Origin: Bacteroidales bacterium UBA6267
Lineage (GTDB): Bacteria; Bacteroidota; Bacteroidia; Bacteroidales; UBA1556
Direction of reading: 5' to 3'
Length of the DNA stretch: 59,302 bases
Assembly: GCA_002440745.1 (NCBI GenBank)
Contig: DJVB01000015.1
Span: forward strand, 1 to 59,302
The notes beneath the pieces are model-generated. The model was given only the letters and a program-made list of their open reading frames with translations. It ran no database searches and was not told where the DNA came from. The translations under genes were made by a program, and so were the position numbers. Below, piece after piece: positions 1 to 9,718 of the stretch (position 1 is the first letter of the stretch; each line of letters starts with the position of its first letter).

Positions 1-514
1 CAGCTGCACGCAATCCGATATTCTAATTTAATATTCTACTTTTCCATATAAAAAAATATTTGGCTTAATAATACGTTTGAACTAAAAATATTGGAAGTAA
101 TAGATAATTTGCCTCTTTGATATGGTATAGCATTAATTCGATTTTCTACTTTCTCCAACTCATTTTTGGTTTAAACATCAAGCCGCAAATATAATTAAAA
201 AATAATCGGTTCTATAAAAAAATTTGATTTTTGTGGATTATTTTTTCTCACAATCAAAAATAAATAATCACTAATGGTGGAAAATTTCCTAATTCAAGCC
301 AATTATTATCCCCAAATTTGACACTATGATTAAAACGTGCTCATATGTAAATAAACAATTTAATATCGGCTTAAATATTTATACTAATTTTTTTGATTTA
401 AATCAGTCATAAATACTATAAAATTTAACAAAATGATTTGGGTTTGCAAAATCCAATTGACGCTTTTATTATATCTTTGAGCCTCAATTTTAACATCCAA
501 ATAAACTTTATAAT
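1..514. other. gene-free AT-rich flank upstream of hutU
   Basis: No convincing coding region, RNA gene or repeat is visible in these 514 bases. The sequence is very AT-rich. A minus-strand TATATTTG motif (plus positions 186-193) could be a -7 element for a gene left of the window, but no matching TTG lies at the right distance. The only element I assign with some confidence is the hutU -7 box near 472-479. Confidence 0.6.
472..479 (+). promoter_or_regulatory. Bacteroidota -7 element for hutU
   Basis: TATCTTTG matches the Bacteroidota housekeeping -7 consensus TAnnTTTG and sits 35 bp before the hutU ATG. A TTG at 457-459 is too close to be a regular -33 element, so only the -7 part is supported. 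Confidence 0.5.
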
Positions 515-2515
515 ATGACTGATTTTCAAAAAGATATCATCAACGGAATTCCGGCAGAATTACCCGAAATGCCGCCTTACGATTCCAATATCAACCACGC
601 TCCGGTAAGAAAAGACATTCTAACCCAAGAAGAAAAAAAACTTGCGTTAAAAAACGCACTGCGATATTTTCCCAACTCGCTCCATGCGGTTTTGTCAAAG
701 GAATTTGCCGAAGAACTTCGTAAATATGGAAGAATTTACATGTATCGCTATCGGCCAACTTATAAAATGTATGCTCGTCCCATTGATGAATACCCACATA
801 AATCGAAGCAAGCAGCCGCAATTATGCTAATGATTACCAACAATTTAGACCCTGCTGTTGCTCAACATCCTCACGAACTCATCACCTATGGCGGCAATGG
901 AGCTGTGTTTCAAAACTGGGCACAATATCGCCTTACGATGAAATATCTCTCGGAAATGACTGACGAACAGACTCTTGTGATGTATTCCGGTCATCCGATG
1001 GGATTATTTCCCAGTCATAGAGACGCACCACGAGTTGTCGTAACAAACGGTATGATGATTCCAAACTACAGTAAGCCGGATGACTGGGAGCGTTTCAATG
1101 CCCTTGGCGTTACTCAATATGGTCAGATGACCGCAGGATCCTATATGTATATCGGCCCACAAGGAATTGTTCATGGCACAACCATCACGGTGCTCAACGC
1201 AGGTAGGATGATTGATAAGTCGGACAATGGTCTTGCCGGAAAACTCTTTGTCACAGCAGGTTTGGGTGGAATGTCAGGGGCCCAACCTAAAGCCGGAAAT
1301 ATTGCAGGTTGCATAACTGTGGTTGCTGAGATAAACCCGGATGCCGCATCCAAACGTCATAGTCAAGGTTGGGTTGATGAGCTACATTTCAATTTAGACG
1401 GATTAATGGAACGAATAAAAGCAGCTCAAAACGCAAAGGAAGTAGTCAGCTTAGCTTATGTAGGAAATATAGTCGATTTATGGGAGAAACTTGTGGAGGC
1501 CAATATCTATGTTGATATGGGAAGCGACCAAACCTCCCTACATAATCCTTGGGCAGGAGGTTATTATCCTGTAGATCAAAGTTTTGAAGAATCGAAACTT
1601 ATGATGGCTACTCAACCTGAGCTTTTCAAAGAAAAGGTGCAGGAAACACTCCGCAGACATGTAAAAGCCGTTAACACCTTAGCAGCAAGAGGTATGTATT
1701 TCTTCGACTATGGCAATGCTTTCTTGTTAGAGTCGGGACGTGCAGGTGCGGATATCTTTAACGAAGGTGGCCAATTCAAATATCCTTCTTATGTTCAAGA
1801 CATTATGGGGCCAATGTGTTTCGACTACGGATTTGGACCATTTCGTTGGGTCTGCACCTCAGGAAATGCGGAAGATTTGAAGAAATCGGATGCTATTGCT
1901 GCTTCTGTTTTAGAAGAAATGTCGAAAACTGCTCCCGGAGAAATAAGTCAGCAGATGCAAGATAATGTGAAATGGATTCGAGAAGCCGGCCAAAACAAAT
2001 TGGTTGTCGGAAGTCAAGCCCGAATTCTTTATGCCGATGCGGAAGGCAGAATAAAAATTGCCGAAGCATTCAACCAAGCCATTAAATCAGGCGAAATCAC
2101 TGCTCCAATCGTGTTAGGCCGCGACCACCACGATGTTTCGGGCACCGATTCCCCTTTCCGCGAAACTTCCAATATCTATGATGGCTCAAGTTTCACAGCC
2201 GATATGGCTATTCAAAATGTAATAGGCGACAGTTTTCGAGGCGCCACTTGGGTTTCCATTCATAATGGTGGCGGCGTAGGCTGGGGTGAAGTTATCAATG
2301 GAGGTTTTGGAATGTTACTCGACGGGACTGAAGACGCCAACCGCCGACTCAAATCTATGCTATTCTGGGACGTTAATAACGGCATAGCACGAAGAAGTTG
2401 GGCTCGCAACCAAGAAGCCATATTTGCCGCAAAACGCGCTATGGAAATGGAACCAAAATTGAAGATTACAATGCCAAATATTGTTGAAGATCAATTAATT
2501 GAAGATTGTTTTTAA
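515..2515 (+). CDS. hutU: urocanate hydratase (long form)
   Basis: Urocanase converts urocanate to imidazolonepropionate in cytosolic histidine degradation, using tightly bound NAD+ as an electrophile. The 666-residue product shows urocanase signatures: YGGNGAVFQNWAQYR near residue 125, YSGHPMGLFPSH near 155, a glycine-rich stretch (LFVTAGLGGMSGAQ) near 245, and GRDHHDVSGTDSPFRET then IHNGGGVGWGEVINGG in the last quarter. The length is closer to the roughly 670-residue animal-type and Bacteroidota urocanases than to the roughly 555-residue enterobacterial enzyme. No other hut gene is in the window, so the gene appears monocistronic, with its own -7 box and a strong downstream hairpin. The ATG at 515 gives the expected N-terminus. 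Confidence 0.95.
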   Translation: MTDFQKDIINGIPAELPEMPPYDSNINHAPVRKDILTQEEKKLALKNALRYFPNSLHAVLSKEFAEELRKYGRIYMYRYRPTYKMYARPIDEYPHKSKQAAAIMLMITNNLDPAVAQHPHELITYGGNGAVFQNWAQYRLTMKYLSEMTDEQTLVMYSGHPMGLFPSHRDAPRVVVTNGMMIPNYSKPDDWERFNALGVTQYGQMTAGSYMYIGPQGIVHGTTITVLNAGRMIDKSDNGLAGKLFVTAGLGGMSGAQPKAGNIAGCITVVAEINPDAASKRHSQGWVDELHFNLDGLMERIKAAQNAKEVVSLAYVGNIVDLWEKLVEANIYVDMGSDQTSLHNPWAGGYYPVDQSFEESKLMMATQPELFKEKVQETLRRHVKAVNTLAARGMYFFDYGNAFLLESGRAGADIFNEGGQFKYPSYVQDIMGPMCFDYGFGPFRWVCTSGNAEDLKKSDAIAASVLEEMSKTAPGEISQQMQDNVKWIREAGQNKLVVGSQARILYADAEGRIKIAEAFNQAIKSGEITAPIVLGRDHHDVSGTDSPFRETSNIYDGSSFTADMAIQNVIGDSFRGATWVSIHNGGGVGWGEVINGGFGMLLDGTEDANRRLKSMLFWDVNNGIARRSWARNQEAIFAAKRAMEMEPKLKITMPNIVEDQLIEDCF

Positions 2516-2550
2516 AACAAAAATCCTAAAGATTATTTTTTGATTTTATT

Positions 2551-2593
2551 AAAAACCCCAATTGAATTATTTCAAAACTTTTGGGGTTTTTTG
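2551..2593 (+). terminator. Rho-independent terminator after hutU
   Basis: AAAACCCCAA (2552-2561) pairs with TTGGGGTTTT (2581-2590), followed by a T-rich tail. It lies 37 bp past the hutU stop and insulates the next promoter. Confidence 0.8.
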
Positions 2594-2623
2594 ATTTTTT
2601 TTAAAAATACCTAACTGTTGGTA

Positions 2624-2653
2624 TTGTGACAAATATCACATTTCCTAATTTTG
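2624..2653 (+). promoter_or_regulatory. Bacteroidota promoter for the His-rich protein/TonB receptor unit
   Basis: TTG at 2624-2626, 19 bp spacer, and TAATTTTG at 2646-2653 match the TTG-N19-TAnnTTTG consensus exactly. The spacer is almost filled by the CRP/FNR-type palindrome. Expected transcription start is near 2657-2660, so the GTG at 2626 cannot be the start codon. Confidence 0.75.
2625..2640. promoter_or_regulatory. CRP/FNR-family operator-like palindrome
   Basis: TGTGA-CAAATA-TCACA is a perfect 5-6-5 inverted repeat identical to the classical CRP consensus half-sites (TGTGA-N6-TCACA). It covers the spacer of the promoter above, a position typical for repression. The regulator is not in this window; a CRP/FNR-family protein (redox, NO or cyclic-nucleotide responsive) is the inference. 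Confidence 0.7.
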
Positions 2654-2661
2654 CCGCAATT

Positions 2662-3123
2662 ATGAAAGCAACAAGTAAAACATATCCATCAATAGGTGCT
2701 GCGAAAAAAGGGAAGCGGCAAAGAAAGTCCTTTTCGCAACTTATTGTGATGTGTGCATCCTGTAAAGCAAGCTTCACGAAGCAACTTGCAGCTTATTTGA
2801 TGATTTTTCTTATTGCTTTAATTACTGTTAACTCGGCGTTTAATTTACACACTCATGTTTTAAATGATGGCACAACTATCACTCATGCTCATCCTTATAA
2901 AAACGGTTCAACTAATAACAACAATCACGACCATAGCGACTTAGAGTATTTACATTTGAGTTTTTTACTCACCTTTAATTTTGAAATTAGCCATAGTTTA
3001 ACCATCATACCGGAAGCCATCATTGCTGATTATCAATGTCAAAATGCCGGTATTTACCGAATTTTTCAAAAACGAATTAATACCAACAAAGCCCCGCCAT
3101 CTAAGGATTCGTTTTTAGCTTAA
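2662..3123 (+). CDS. small His-rich single-pass membrane protein (unknown)
   Basis: I do not recognise a named family. The product (153 residues from ATG 2662) has a basic N-terminus, a Cys pair (MCASCKAS) near residue 30, one hydrophobic helix (roughly residues 44-62), then a His-rich segment (HTHVLNDGTTITHAHPY and NNNHDHSD) presumably outside the cytoplasm, and a short tail. The histidines suggest metal binding, which is inference. It lies 41 bp before a TonB-dependent receptor and is probably co-transcribed. An upstream GTG at 2626 is in frame but falls inside the promoter, so I reject it; ATG 2662 would give an almost leaderless mRNA and ATG 2749 remains possible. Confidence 0.6.
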   Translation: MKATSKTYPSIGAAKKGKRQRKSFSQLIVMCASCKASFTKQLAAYLMIFLIALITVNSAFNLHTHVLNDGTTITHAHPYKNGSTNNNNHDHSDLEYLHLSFLLTFNFEISHSLTIIPEAIIADYQCQNAGIYRIFQKRINTNKAPPSKDSFLA

Positions 3124-3164
3124 ACAGGTTCATCAATCATCAATTTTTTAAACAATAATTCACC

Positions 3165-5552
3165 ATGAAATATGTATTTTTCTGGTTGACAATACTATTG
3201 TCTTGTCAAACCACCATAAATTTCGCACAAGATATTCCTAATTCGACAGATGCAAATATCTACGGACACATCGTCACCGTTGATGGCAATGAGCATTTAC
3301 CCTTTGCTACAATAACGTTAAAAGGCACAACCATTGGCACAACTACCGATGAAACAGGACATTACAAACTCATCAACCTACCTGAAGGAACTTATACCTT
3401 GAAAGCTGCCTATCTTGGTTTTCGCCCAAAAGAAGTGATCGTTTCCGTAAAAAAGGGCGAATCCATCGAAGTTAATTTTGAGCTTGAGGAAGATGCCATT
3501 GGCCTAAACGAGGTTGTTATTACCGGTAATCGCAACGAAACCAATCGCCGCGAAGCAATTACCATTGTCAACACAATTTCTGCTAAAACCTTTTCCATCA
3601 CACAATCCAACACGTTGAGCGAAGGATTAAACTTTAGTCCCGGTATTCGGATGGAGGACAACTGTCAAAATTGCGGCTTTTCACAAGTGCGCATGAATGG
3701 AATGGAAGGCCCTTACTCACAGATACTTATCAACAGTCGCCCCATTTTTAGCGGTTTAGCCGGCGTTTATGGACTTGAACTTATTCCGGCCAACATGATT
3801 GAACGAGTTGAAGTGATTCGAGGAGGTGGCTCAGCCTTGTATGGGTCGAATGCCATTGCCGGAACAATAAATTTGATTTTAAAGGATCCAATAACGAATT
3901 CCTACGAGATTGGATTTTCGTCGAATAGCATTGGTTTTGGAGCTTCGGATGCAGATCCCGCCCAAGATTATATGGCAAATTTCAACACTTCGTTAGTTTC
4001 TTCAGATAACAAAACCGGCATGGCGCTTTATGGAAGCTACCGCAATCGGGAACCTTTCGACTCCAATAAGGACGATTTCAGTGAAATAGCCATGTTGAAA
4101 AATGTGACCATAGGAAGTCGGGTATTTCACCGATTTAGCAGCAGGAATAAACTTGCCCTTGACTTTTTTTCCATAAATGAAAAAAGACGAGGTGGAGATC
4201 GTTTCGGTTACCCTCTTCACGAATCAAATACAGCCGAAGCCGTTGAACATCAGATTACTACCGCTGCATTGACTTATGAGCAATTTTTTAGAAGAGCAGA
4301 CAAACTTTCTATTTATGCTTCCGGTCAGTCCGTAAATCGCGATAGTTACTATGGTGCTAATCAGTCGCTTAGCGATTATGGAACCACAAAAGATTTTTCT
4401 TATACCATTGGTGCTCAATACGATATTAACTTTTCGCACTCAAATCTTATAATTGGTGCCGAAAATATCGGAACGCATCTTAAAGATATGAAATTGGGAT
4501 ATACCGACTTAAATAATCCAATTTACAATCCTTCAGACTCGACTTATTCTTATAATCATACCGAAAATACTTTAGTATCGGACCAATCGATAAATACTAC
4601 AGGAATCTTTGCTCAATACGAATGGACTTACAAAAAAGTAAAATTAGTTGGGGGAGCAAGGTTCGATAGATATTGGATTATCAATCATGCAGAATTAAAT
4701 AATAATAAGGAAGGAAATGTTGTAAGTCCAAGAATATCTGCTAAATACCAAATCACTCACGACCTTTCGTTAAGAGCCACTTATTCCCAAGGTTATCGCT
4801 CTCCACAAATTTTTGACGAAGACCTACATATCGAAACTTCGGGTTCAAGAAAAGTTTTACATCGCAATTCACCCAATCTAAAACAAGAAACAAGTAATAG
4901 TTTCATGGTCTCAACAGACTACACCAAAGAGTTTAAAAAATGGTATTTCAATTTTTTAGTGGAGGGTTTTCGTACGCGACTTAATAATCCTTTTGCTAAC
5001 GAATATGGAGAACCGGACGCCAATGGCACAGTAATTTACACACGAGTAAATGCAGAAGGGGGAGCTACCGTGCAAGGAATCAATTTGGAATTGAATATTG
5101 CACCTTGTCGTACCATGGCTTTAAAGAGTGGTTTTACCGTGCAAAGCAGCCAATATGATGAAGTTCAAGAGTTTAACGAAAACCGTTTCTTCAGAACCCC
5201 TTCAAATTATGGGTATCTAACATTTGATTGGCAGCCCGACAAAAAATTCGGAATGTCGGCTACAGGAAATTATTCAGGAGAGATGCTTATACCCTATTTT
5301 GGCTTAAATGCCGCCACTAATGAGGGGGAATTGCGCAAGTCAAAATCTTTCTTTGATATGGGTATTAAAGTCCATTATCAAATGAAAATCAATGGAGCCT
5401 CCATTCAGTTTTATGCCGGCGTAAAGAATATTTTCAATTCCTACCAAACTGATTTCGACAGTGGAATTGATCGCGATCCGGGTTATGTTTATGGTCCAAT
5501 GACACCACGAACTCCCTACATTGGCTTTAAATTGGGAAATTTTATTCAATAA
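3165..5552 (+). CDS. TonB-dependent outer-membrane receptor with CarboxypepD_reg-like domain
   Basis: This 795-residue protein should import a scarce ligand across the outer membrane using TonB energy. In order: signal peptide (about 1-21), CarboxypepD_reg-like beta-sandwich (about 30-115), plug domain (about 125-240) with RVEVIRGGGSALYGSNAIAGTINL, and a 22-strand-type barrel to the C-terminus (residues 240-795). A Cys pair in NCQNCGF (about residue 167) lies in the plug, in a segment reading RMNGMEGPYSQILINSRPIF that resembles BtuB/ferric-siderophore-type plugs rather than SusC. No SusD partner is present. The upstream His-rich protein suggests a metal or metal chelate as ligand, but this is inference. 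Both genes would be under the CRP/FNR-type site at 2625-2640. Confidence 0.88.
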   Translation: MKYVFFWLTILLSCQTTINFAQDIPNSTDANIYGHIVTVDGNEHLPFATITLKGTTIGTTTDETGHYKLINLPEGTYTLKAAYLGFRPKEVIVSVKKGESIEVNFELEEDAIGLNEVVITGNRNETNRREAITIVNTISAKTFSITQSNTLSEGLNFSPGIRMEDNCQNCGFSQVRMNGMEGPYSQILINSRPIFSGLAGVYGLELIPANMIERVEVIRGGGSALYGSNAIAGTINLILKDPITNSYEIGFSSNSIGFGASDADPAQDYMANFNTSLVSSDNKTGMALYGSYRNREPFDSNKDDFSEIAMLKNVTIGSRVFHRFSSRNKLALDFFSINEKRRGGDRFGYPLHESNTAEAVEHQITTAALTYEQFFRRADKLSIYASGQSVNRDSYYGANQSLSDYGTTKDFSYTIGAQYDINFSHSNLIIGAENIGTHLKDMKLGYTDLNNPIYNPSDSTYSYNHTENTLVSDQSINTTGIFAQYEWTYKKVKLVGGARFDRYWIINHAELNNNKEGNVVSPRISAKYQITHDLSLRATYSQGYRSPQIFDEDLHIETSGSRKVLHRNSPNLKQETSNSFMVSTDYTKEFKKWYFNFLVEGFRTRLNNPFANEYGEPDANGTVIYTRVNAEGGATVQGINLELNIAPCRTMALKSGFTVQSSQYDEVQEFNENRFFRTPSNYGYLTFDWQPDKKFGMSATGNYSGEMLIPYFGLNAATNEGELRKSKSFFDMGIKVHYQMKINGASIQFYAGVKNIFNSYQTDFDSGIDRDPGYVYGPMTPRTPYIGFKLGNFIQ

Positions 5553-5757
5553 TACTTTAACTACGCGGTTTACTAATTAGTGGTCTGCTGTCAATGAATT
5601 TGTCATGCTTCTAAAGCGGTCATCTTCAACGGCAACCATCAGTTTTTCTATTAAAAATGAACCGTTGATAAATACTTCTAAAACAAAAAGTACATACAAC
5701 AAAACACTACTAATTTAGTTGTCAGAATATTGCGAACTTCTCAAAACCTAATTTATA

Positions 5758-7449
5758 ATGCAGAGAATCTTATCATTTTTCATTTTAATTTTGATAATTG
5801 GCTTAACACAAAGTTTTTACGGCCAAAAGTTAGACAAAGATTATTTCATTTCTCCTTTATCTATTCCCCTAAATCTTTCAGGAACTTTTGCTGAATTACG
5901 TACAAATCATTTCCATACCGGCATAGATATAAAAACCGGAGGTGCAATTGGCAAAACGGTTCATGCCACCGCAGATGGTTATGTTTCCCGAATCAAAGTT
6001 TCCCCTTATGGATACGGCAAAGCATTGTATATCAGACATCCCAATGGATTCACCACCGTTTATGCGCATTTAGACTCGTATAATTCTCGAATCGATAGTT
6101 TCCTTAAAGCCGAGCAATATCGCATAGAAAGCTTTGCGGTTGATTATTTCCCCGAAAAAAATCTCATTTTGGTAAAAAAAGGTGAAGTCGTGGGACTTAG
6201 CGGTAATTCCGGAGGCTCAGGGGGGCCACATCTGCACTATGAAATTAGAGATGCCGCCGAAAGGCCTGTAAATCCTTTATACTCAAATATTAAAGTAGTT
6301 GACAATATTAAACCCACCATTAAAGGAATCCGTTTTTACTTTATAATCAATGGACAAAAAGGACGATTCCTCGAATTTAACAACAAATCCGGATTAGCCT
6401 GCTTGACCTTAAAGGATACCGTATCTTTAACAAATAATTTCTATGTAGGCGTCAATAGCATTGACCGTCAAAGCGGTAGTAATCAAAATGGATTTTATGA
6501 TTTACAGATATATTTGGATTCTCAATTAGTTCATCAAGTTATGGCCGATCGATTAGATTTTGATGAGCAACGTTACATCAATTCTTATATAGACTATAGT
6601 GCATTTTACAATCAATCAGTACGTTACAGAACGACAATCGTTCTACCGGGCAATAAACTCAGCATTTATGAAACAAATTCTAACAATGGAATTTTCACCT
6701 TAACAGATACAGCTGTTCATAAAATGGAGATTATTGTGCGAGATTTTGCCGGCAACGAAACAAAGGAGATTTTTTTTGTAAAAGGAAGCGTTTCACCCCT
6801 CATGCCTTCCATCACTCATAAACCCAATTTTTTCCATGACAAACCAAATTTTCATTCAATACCTGAAGCTTCCTTTACTATACCATCCGGTTGCCTTTAC
6901 GAAGATATATATTTCGAGATGAAGGTTTTACAAAACAAATACAATAATTACTCTCCATTAATTTCCGTTGGCAGTCCCGAAATCCCTTTGCATTGTTACG
7001 CCACTTTAAGCATAAAAACTCAAAATATTCCCGACAAATTTCGGAACAAGGCCGCAATAGCAAGCTTCACTAAATCAGGAAGTTTATATTATGAAGGAGG
7101 AACATATAGCGATGGACAGATTTCCGTAAAAACCAGAAGTTTTGGCATCTATCTCATTGTTATTGACTCCATTAACCCAATTATCAAGCCTATAGATGTT
7201 TTTAATGGAAAAAACATTACTAAGCAAAAAACAATCAGTTTCAAGATTACAGATAATCTTTCCGGCATCAAATCTTATCGTGGTGAATTGAATGGGAAGT
7301 GGATTGTTGGAGATTATGACGCAAAGAATGACCTAATTTTATTTGCCCTTCCCGAAAATCTTGAAAGTGGGGAGCATACATTTTCGTTGAAAATATCGGA
7401 TGAAAAGTCAAATTATTCAAAAATAACCTATAAGCTTAAAAAGGATTAA
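5758..7449 (+). CDS. M23-family zinc metallopeptidase, secreted
   Basis: A signal peptide (about 1-22) precedes an M23 (lysostaphin/LytM-type) peptidase domain at about residues 35-180, with the zinc and catalytic motifs HFHTGIDI (HxxxD) and HLHYEI (HxH) both intact. Such enzymes cut peptidoglycan cross-links in the periplasm. The remaining roughly 370 residues are a beta-rich, Ig-like extension (motifs such as DTAVHKMEIIVRDFAGNE and ITDNLSGIKSYRGELNGKW) of unknown role, making the protein (563 residues) much longer than a minimal M23 enzyme. It is convergent with aroA: the stop codons overlap (TTAA at 7446-7449). The 205-bp upstream gap holds no clear promoter. Confidence 0.85.
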   Translation: MQRILSFFILILIIGLTQSFYGQKLDKDYFISPLSIPLNLSGTFAELRTNHFHTGIDIKTGGAIGKTVHATADGYVSRIKVSPYGYGKALYIRHPNGFTTVYAHLDSYNSRIDSFLKAEQYRIESFAVDYFPEKNLILVKKGEVVGLSGNSGGSGGPHLHYEIRDAAERPVNPLYSNIKVVDNIKPTIKGIRFYFIINGQKGRFLEFNNKSGLACLTLKDTVSLTNNFYVGVNSIDRQSGSNQNGFYDLQIYLDSQLVHQVMADRLDFDEQRYINSYIDYSAFYNQSVRYRTTIVLPGNKLSIYETNSNNGIFTLTDTAVHKMEIIVRDFAGNETKEIFFVKGSVSPLMPSITHKPNFFHDKPNFHSIPEASFTIPSGCLYEDIYFEMKVLQNKYNNYSPLISVGSPEIPLHCYATLSIKTQNIPDKFRNKAAIASFTKSGSLYYEGGTYSDGQISVKTRSFGIYLIVIDSINPIIKPIDVFNGKNITKQKTISFKITDNLSGIKSYRGELNGKWIVGDYDAKNDLILFALPENLESGEHTFSLKISDEKSNYSKITYKLKKD

Positions 7450-8687
7450 TCCACCAAAACGAATTGACCAAGTTGATTCCAAAAATCGGGGAAGGATTTA
7501 GTCACAACATCTTCATTTTCAATAAAAAGCGATTTGGTTTTGAGGACCAAAGGCGCAAGTGACATTGCAATCCGATGATCGCCATAAGTCTTGAAAACAA
7601 TTTCTGACTTGAGAGATTTTGTAGGATTGAGTCGGCAAGAATTGAGGAGCACCCATTCTGAATCATCCACTTGACGCAAATCCATATCTAATTTGGCCAA
7701 TTCCACAGAAAGAGCTACCATTCGATCACTTTCTTTATGCTTGAGGGTTTGAAGACCTGTAAAGCGACCAATGCAACCTAAACCTGCCGTTGCTGCAATA
7801 AAAGGCAAAGCTAAATCAGGATTGTCGGTAAAATCGGCAGTAACATTATGTTGAGGTGGCTGAACGCGCCGAATTGTAATTCCATCCGGAGAGGAGAATG
7901 ACTTAACGCCCAAGATTTCATATAATTCCGCAACCTTTGAATCCCCTTGAAGGCTTTGAAGTTGCAGTTCGGGAAAGAAAATTTCAGCTGAATGAGACAA
8001 AACAGCAAGACTATAAAAAAATGCCGCAGAACTCCAGTCCGGCTCACTTAAAGAGTTGTTGATTATATATTTACCCTGTTTAATACGCCAAAAATCATCC
8101 TCCTCAATCACCTCAATTCCTGACTTTTTCATAAGACTCAGCGTCATTTTGATATATGGCTGAGAAACAGCGGGTTGAGGTTTGAGAATAGTCAGTCCTC
8201 CTTCCACTTCTGGAGCAATCATCAATAATGCTGACAAAAACTGACTACTTACCTCAGATTTTACAGCTATTGGCTCCTTAGATTGCAATAGACCACCATG
8301 AATAATTAACGGAGGAAAACCATGCTCTTTTTGATATTCAATTGTGCAACCCAATTTGATTAACGAATCCACCAAAGGTTTTATTGGTCTTTGATTCATC
8401 CGCATGCTTCCGCCAATAGAGGACTTTTGTGGGATAGTTGCCAAGAGAGCAGTCATAAACCGCATAACTGTGCCTGCATTATCCACATAAAAGTCCCTCT
8501 CACCACGCTGTAAATCGAGTAGTAAACGATGCAGCAAAAGACTGTCATCCACCTGAGGAATTGGAAAAAACAAATCGAAATCAGAAGCCAAATAACTCAT
8601 AATCAACAATCTATTTCCAATACTTTTGGAAAGAGGTAATTGAATACTTCCACTTAAACTTAACGATTGCGAACGAAGATGAATCAT
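7446..8687 (-). CDS. aroA: 3-phosphoshikimate 1-carboxyvinyltransferase (EPSP synthase)
   Basis: Catalyses transfer of enolpyruvyl from PEP to shikimate 3-phosphate, the sixth shikimate-pathway step. The 413-residue product shows the N-terminal substrate motif LPLSKSIGNRLLI, the NAGTVMRFMTALLAT segment (the usual family form is D/NAGTxxRFLTA), KHKESDRM and the C-terminal TYGDHRIAMSLAPL. It is slightly shorter than the usual 425-440 residues, as is common in Bacteroidota. Its start overlaps the aroB stop by 4 nt (ATGA), indicating translational coupling, with aroB upstream. Confidence 0.93.
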   Translation of the reverse strand: MIHLRSQSLSLSGSIQLPLSKSIGNRLLIMSYLASDFDLFFPIPQVDDSLLLHRLLLDLQRGERDFYVDNAGTVMRFMTALLATIPQKSSIGGSMRMNQRPIKPLVDSLIKLGCTIEYQKEHGFPPLIIHGGLLQSKEPIAVKSEVSSQFLSALLMIAPEVEGGLTILKPQPAVSQPYIKMTLSLMKKSGIEVIEEDDFWRIKQGKYIINNSLSEPDWSSAAFFYSLAVLSHSAEIFFPELQLQSLQGDSKVAELYEILGVKSFSSPDGITIRRVQPPQHNVTADFTDNPDLALPFIAATAGLGCIGRFTGLQTLKHKESDRMVALSVELAKLDMDLRQVDDSEWVLLNSCRLNPTKSLKSEIVFKTYGDHRIAMSLAPLVLKTKSLFIENEDVVTKSFPDFWNQLGQFVLVD

Positions 8688-9718
8688 AAACTTTGAAGAA
8701 AACTTAAGGATTCGCGAATAAGAGATTCGGAAGGATACAAATCCGTTTTACCCTTTCCAATACTTATCGGCAAGCTGAAATTTATACCGGAAAATGTATT
8801 TTTTTTATCAGAAATAAGATACCGGCTAATCCTTTCAAAATTAGGAACATAAGAAATTATATCTGAATAAAACTTAACAACAAAATCTTTTAAATCAAAG
8901 AAATCCTCTTCACTTAAAAGATTCATTTTCATGGAGATAAAAGATTCAGCAAGCATTCCGATGGCAACCGCTTCGCCATGCAATAGTGAGTCAGGAGAAT
9001 CGTCCATTGCCACCGATTCGATTCCATGTCCGATAGTATGACCAAAATTCAACAATTTACGTTCACCCTGCTCAAAAGGGTCCTTATCTGTAATTTTCAA
9101 CTTGGCATCTATAGCTAACTTTAAAATGGAATAATCGACATTTTTAGGTCCTTTTAAAAGTTTTAATTGCTGATAAAGCGACTCATCATAAATGAAGCCT
9201 ATCTTAATCATCTCCGCAAAGCCATTTAGCAACTGCCTATAAGACAAGGTGTTCAAGAAAGATGTATCGAGAATCACCATTTTTGGATTACTAAAGAACC
9301 CAGCATGATTTTTATAACCATCCAAATTCACTCCCGTTTTCCCACCAACAGAAGCATCGGCCATTGCGAGTATAGTTGTGGGAATATTTATAAAATCAAT
9401 TCCCCGTTTATAAAGTCCGGCAGCCAATCCTCCCATATCCGTAATTACTCCTCCTCCAAGATTGATTATGAGAGACTTACGGTCAGCAGGAATCATCCTT
9501 TGTAAAATCTGCTCAACAGTAGATAACGTTTTTCTTGCTTCCCCATCCGGGACCGTAATCTCCTTAAAATCAAAATCAAGAGATGATTTAAGTAGAGGCA
9601 AACATTTTGAGGATGTGTTTAAATCGGTCAGGACAAAAACCTTAGAATATTGGTTTAAAACCGAAGAATCTAAGTTTTGGAGACCATATACAATTGTAGG
9701 ATTATCTATTCTCATCAA
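8684..9718 (-). CDS. aroB: 3-dehydroquinate synthase
   Basis: Converts DAHP to 3-dehydroquinate, the second shikimate step, using NAD+ and a divalent metal. The 344-residue protein contains NLGGGVITDMGGLAAGLYKRGI and IPTTILAMADASVGGKTGVN, plus the metal ligands in GEAVAIGM and NFGHTIGHGIE. It is the first gene of an aroB-aroA unit with a 4-nt overlap. A minus-strand TAATTTCGC motif about 25 bp upstream is a weak -7 candidate. Confidence 0.93.
   Translation of the reverse strand: MMRIDNPTIVYGLQNLDSSVLNQYSKVFVLTDLNTSSKCLPLLKSSLDFDFKEITVPDGEARKTLSTVEQILQRMIPADRKSLIINLGGGVITDMGGLAAGLYKRGIDFINIPTTILAMADASVGGKTGVNLDGYKNHAGFFSNPKMVILDTSFLNTLSYRQLLNGFAEMIKIGFIYDESLYQQLKLLKGPKNVDYSILKLAIDAKLKITDKDPFEQGERKLLNFGHTIGHGIESVAMDDSPDSLLHGEAVAIGMLAESFISMKMNLLSEEDFFDLKDFVVKFYSDIISYVPNFERISRYLISDKKNTFSGINFSLPISIGKGKTDLYPSESLIRESLSFLQSL

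Noticed and set aside
2626..2661. GTG start at 2626 for the His-rich protein
   Set aside because: The codon is inside the CRP/FNR-like palindrome and promoter spacer.
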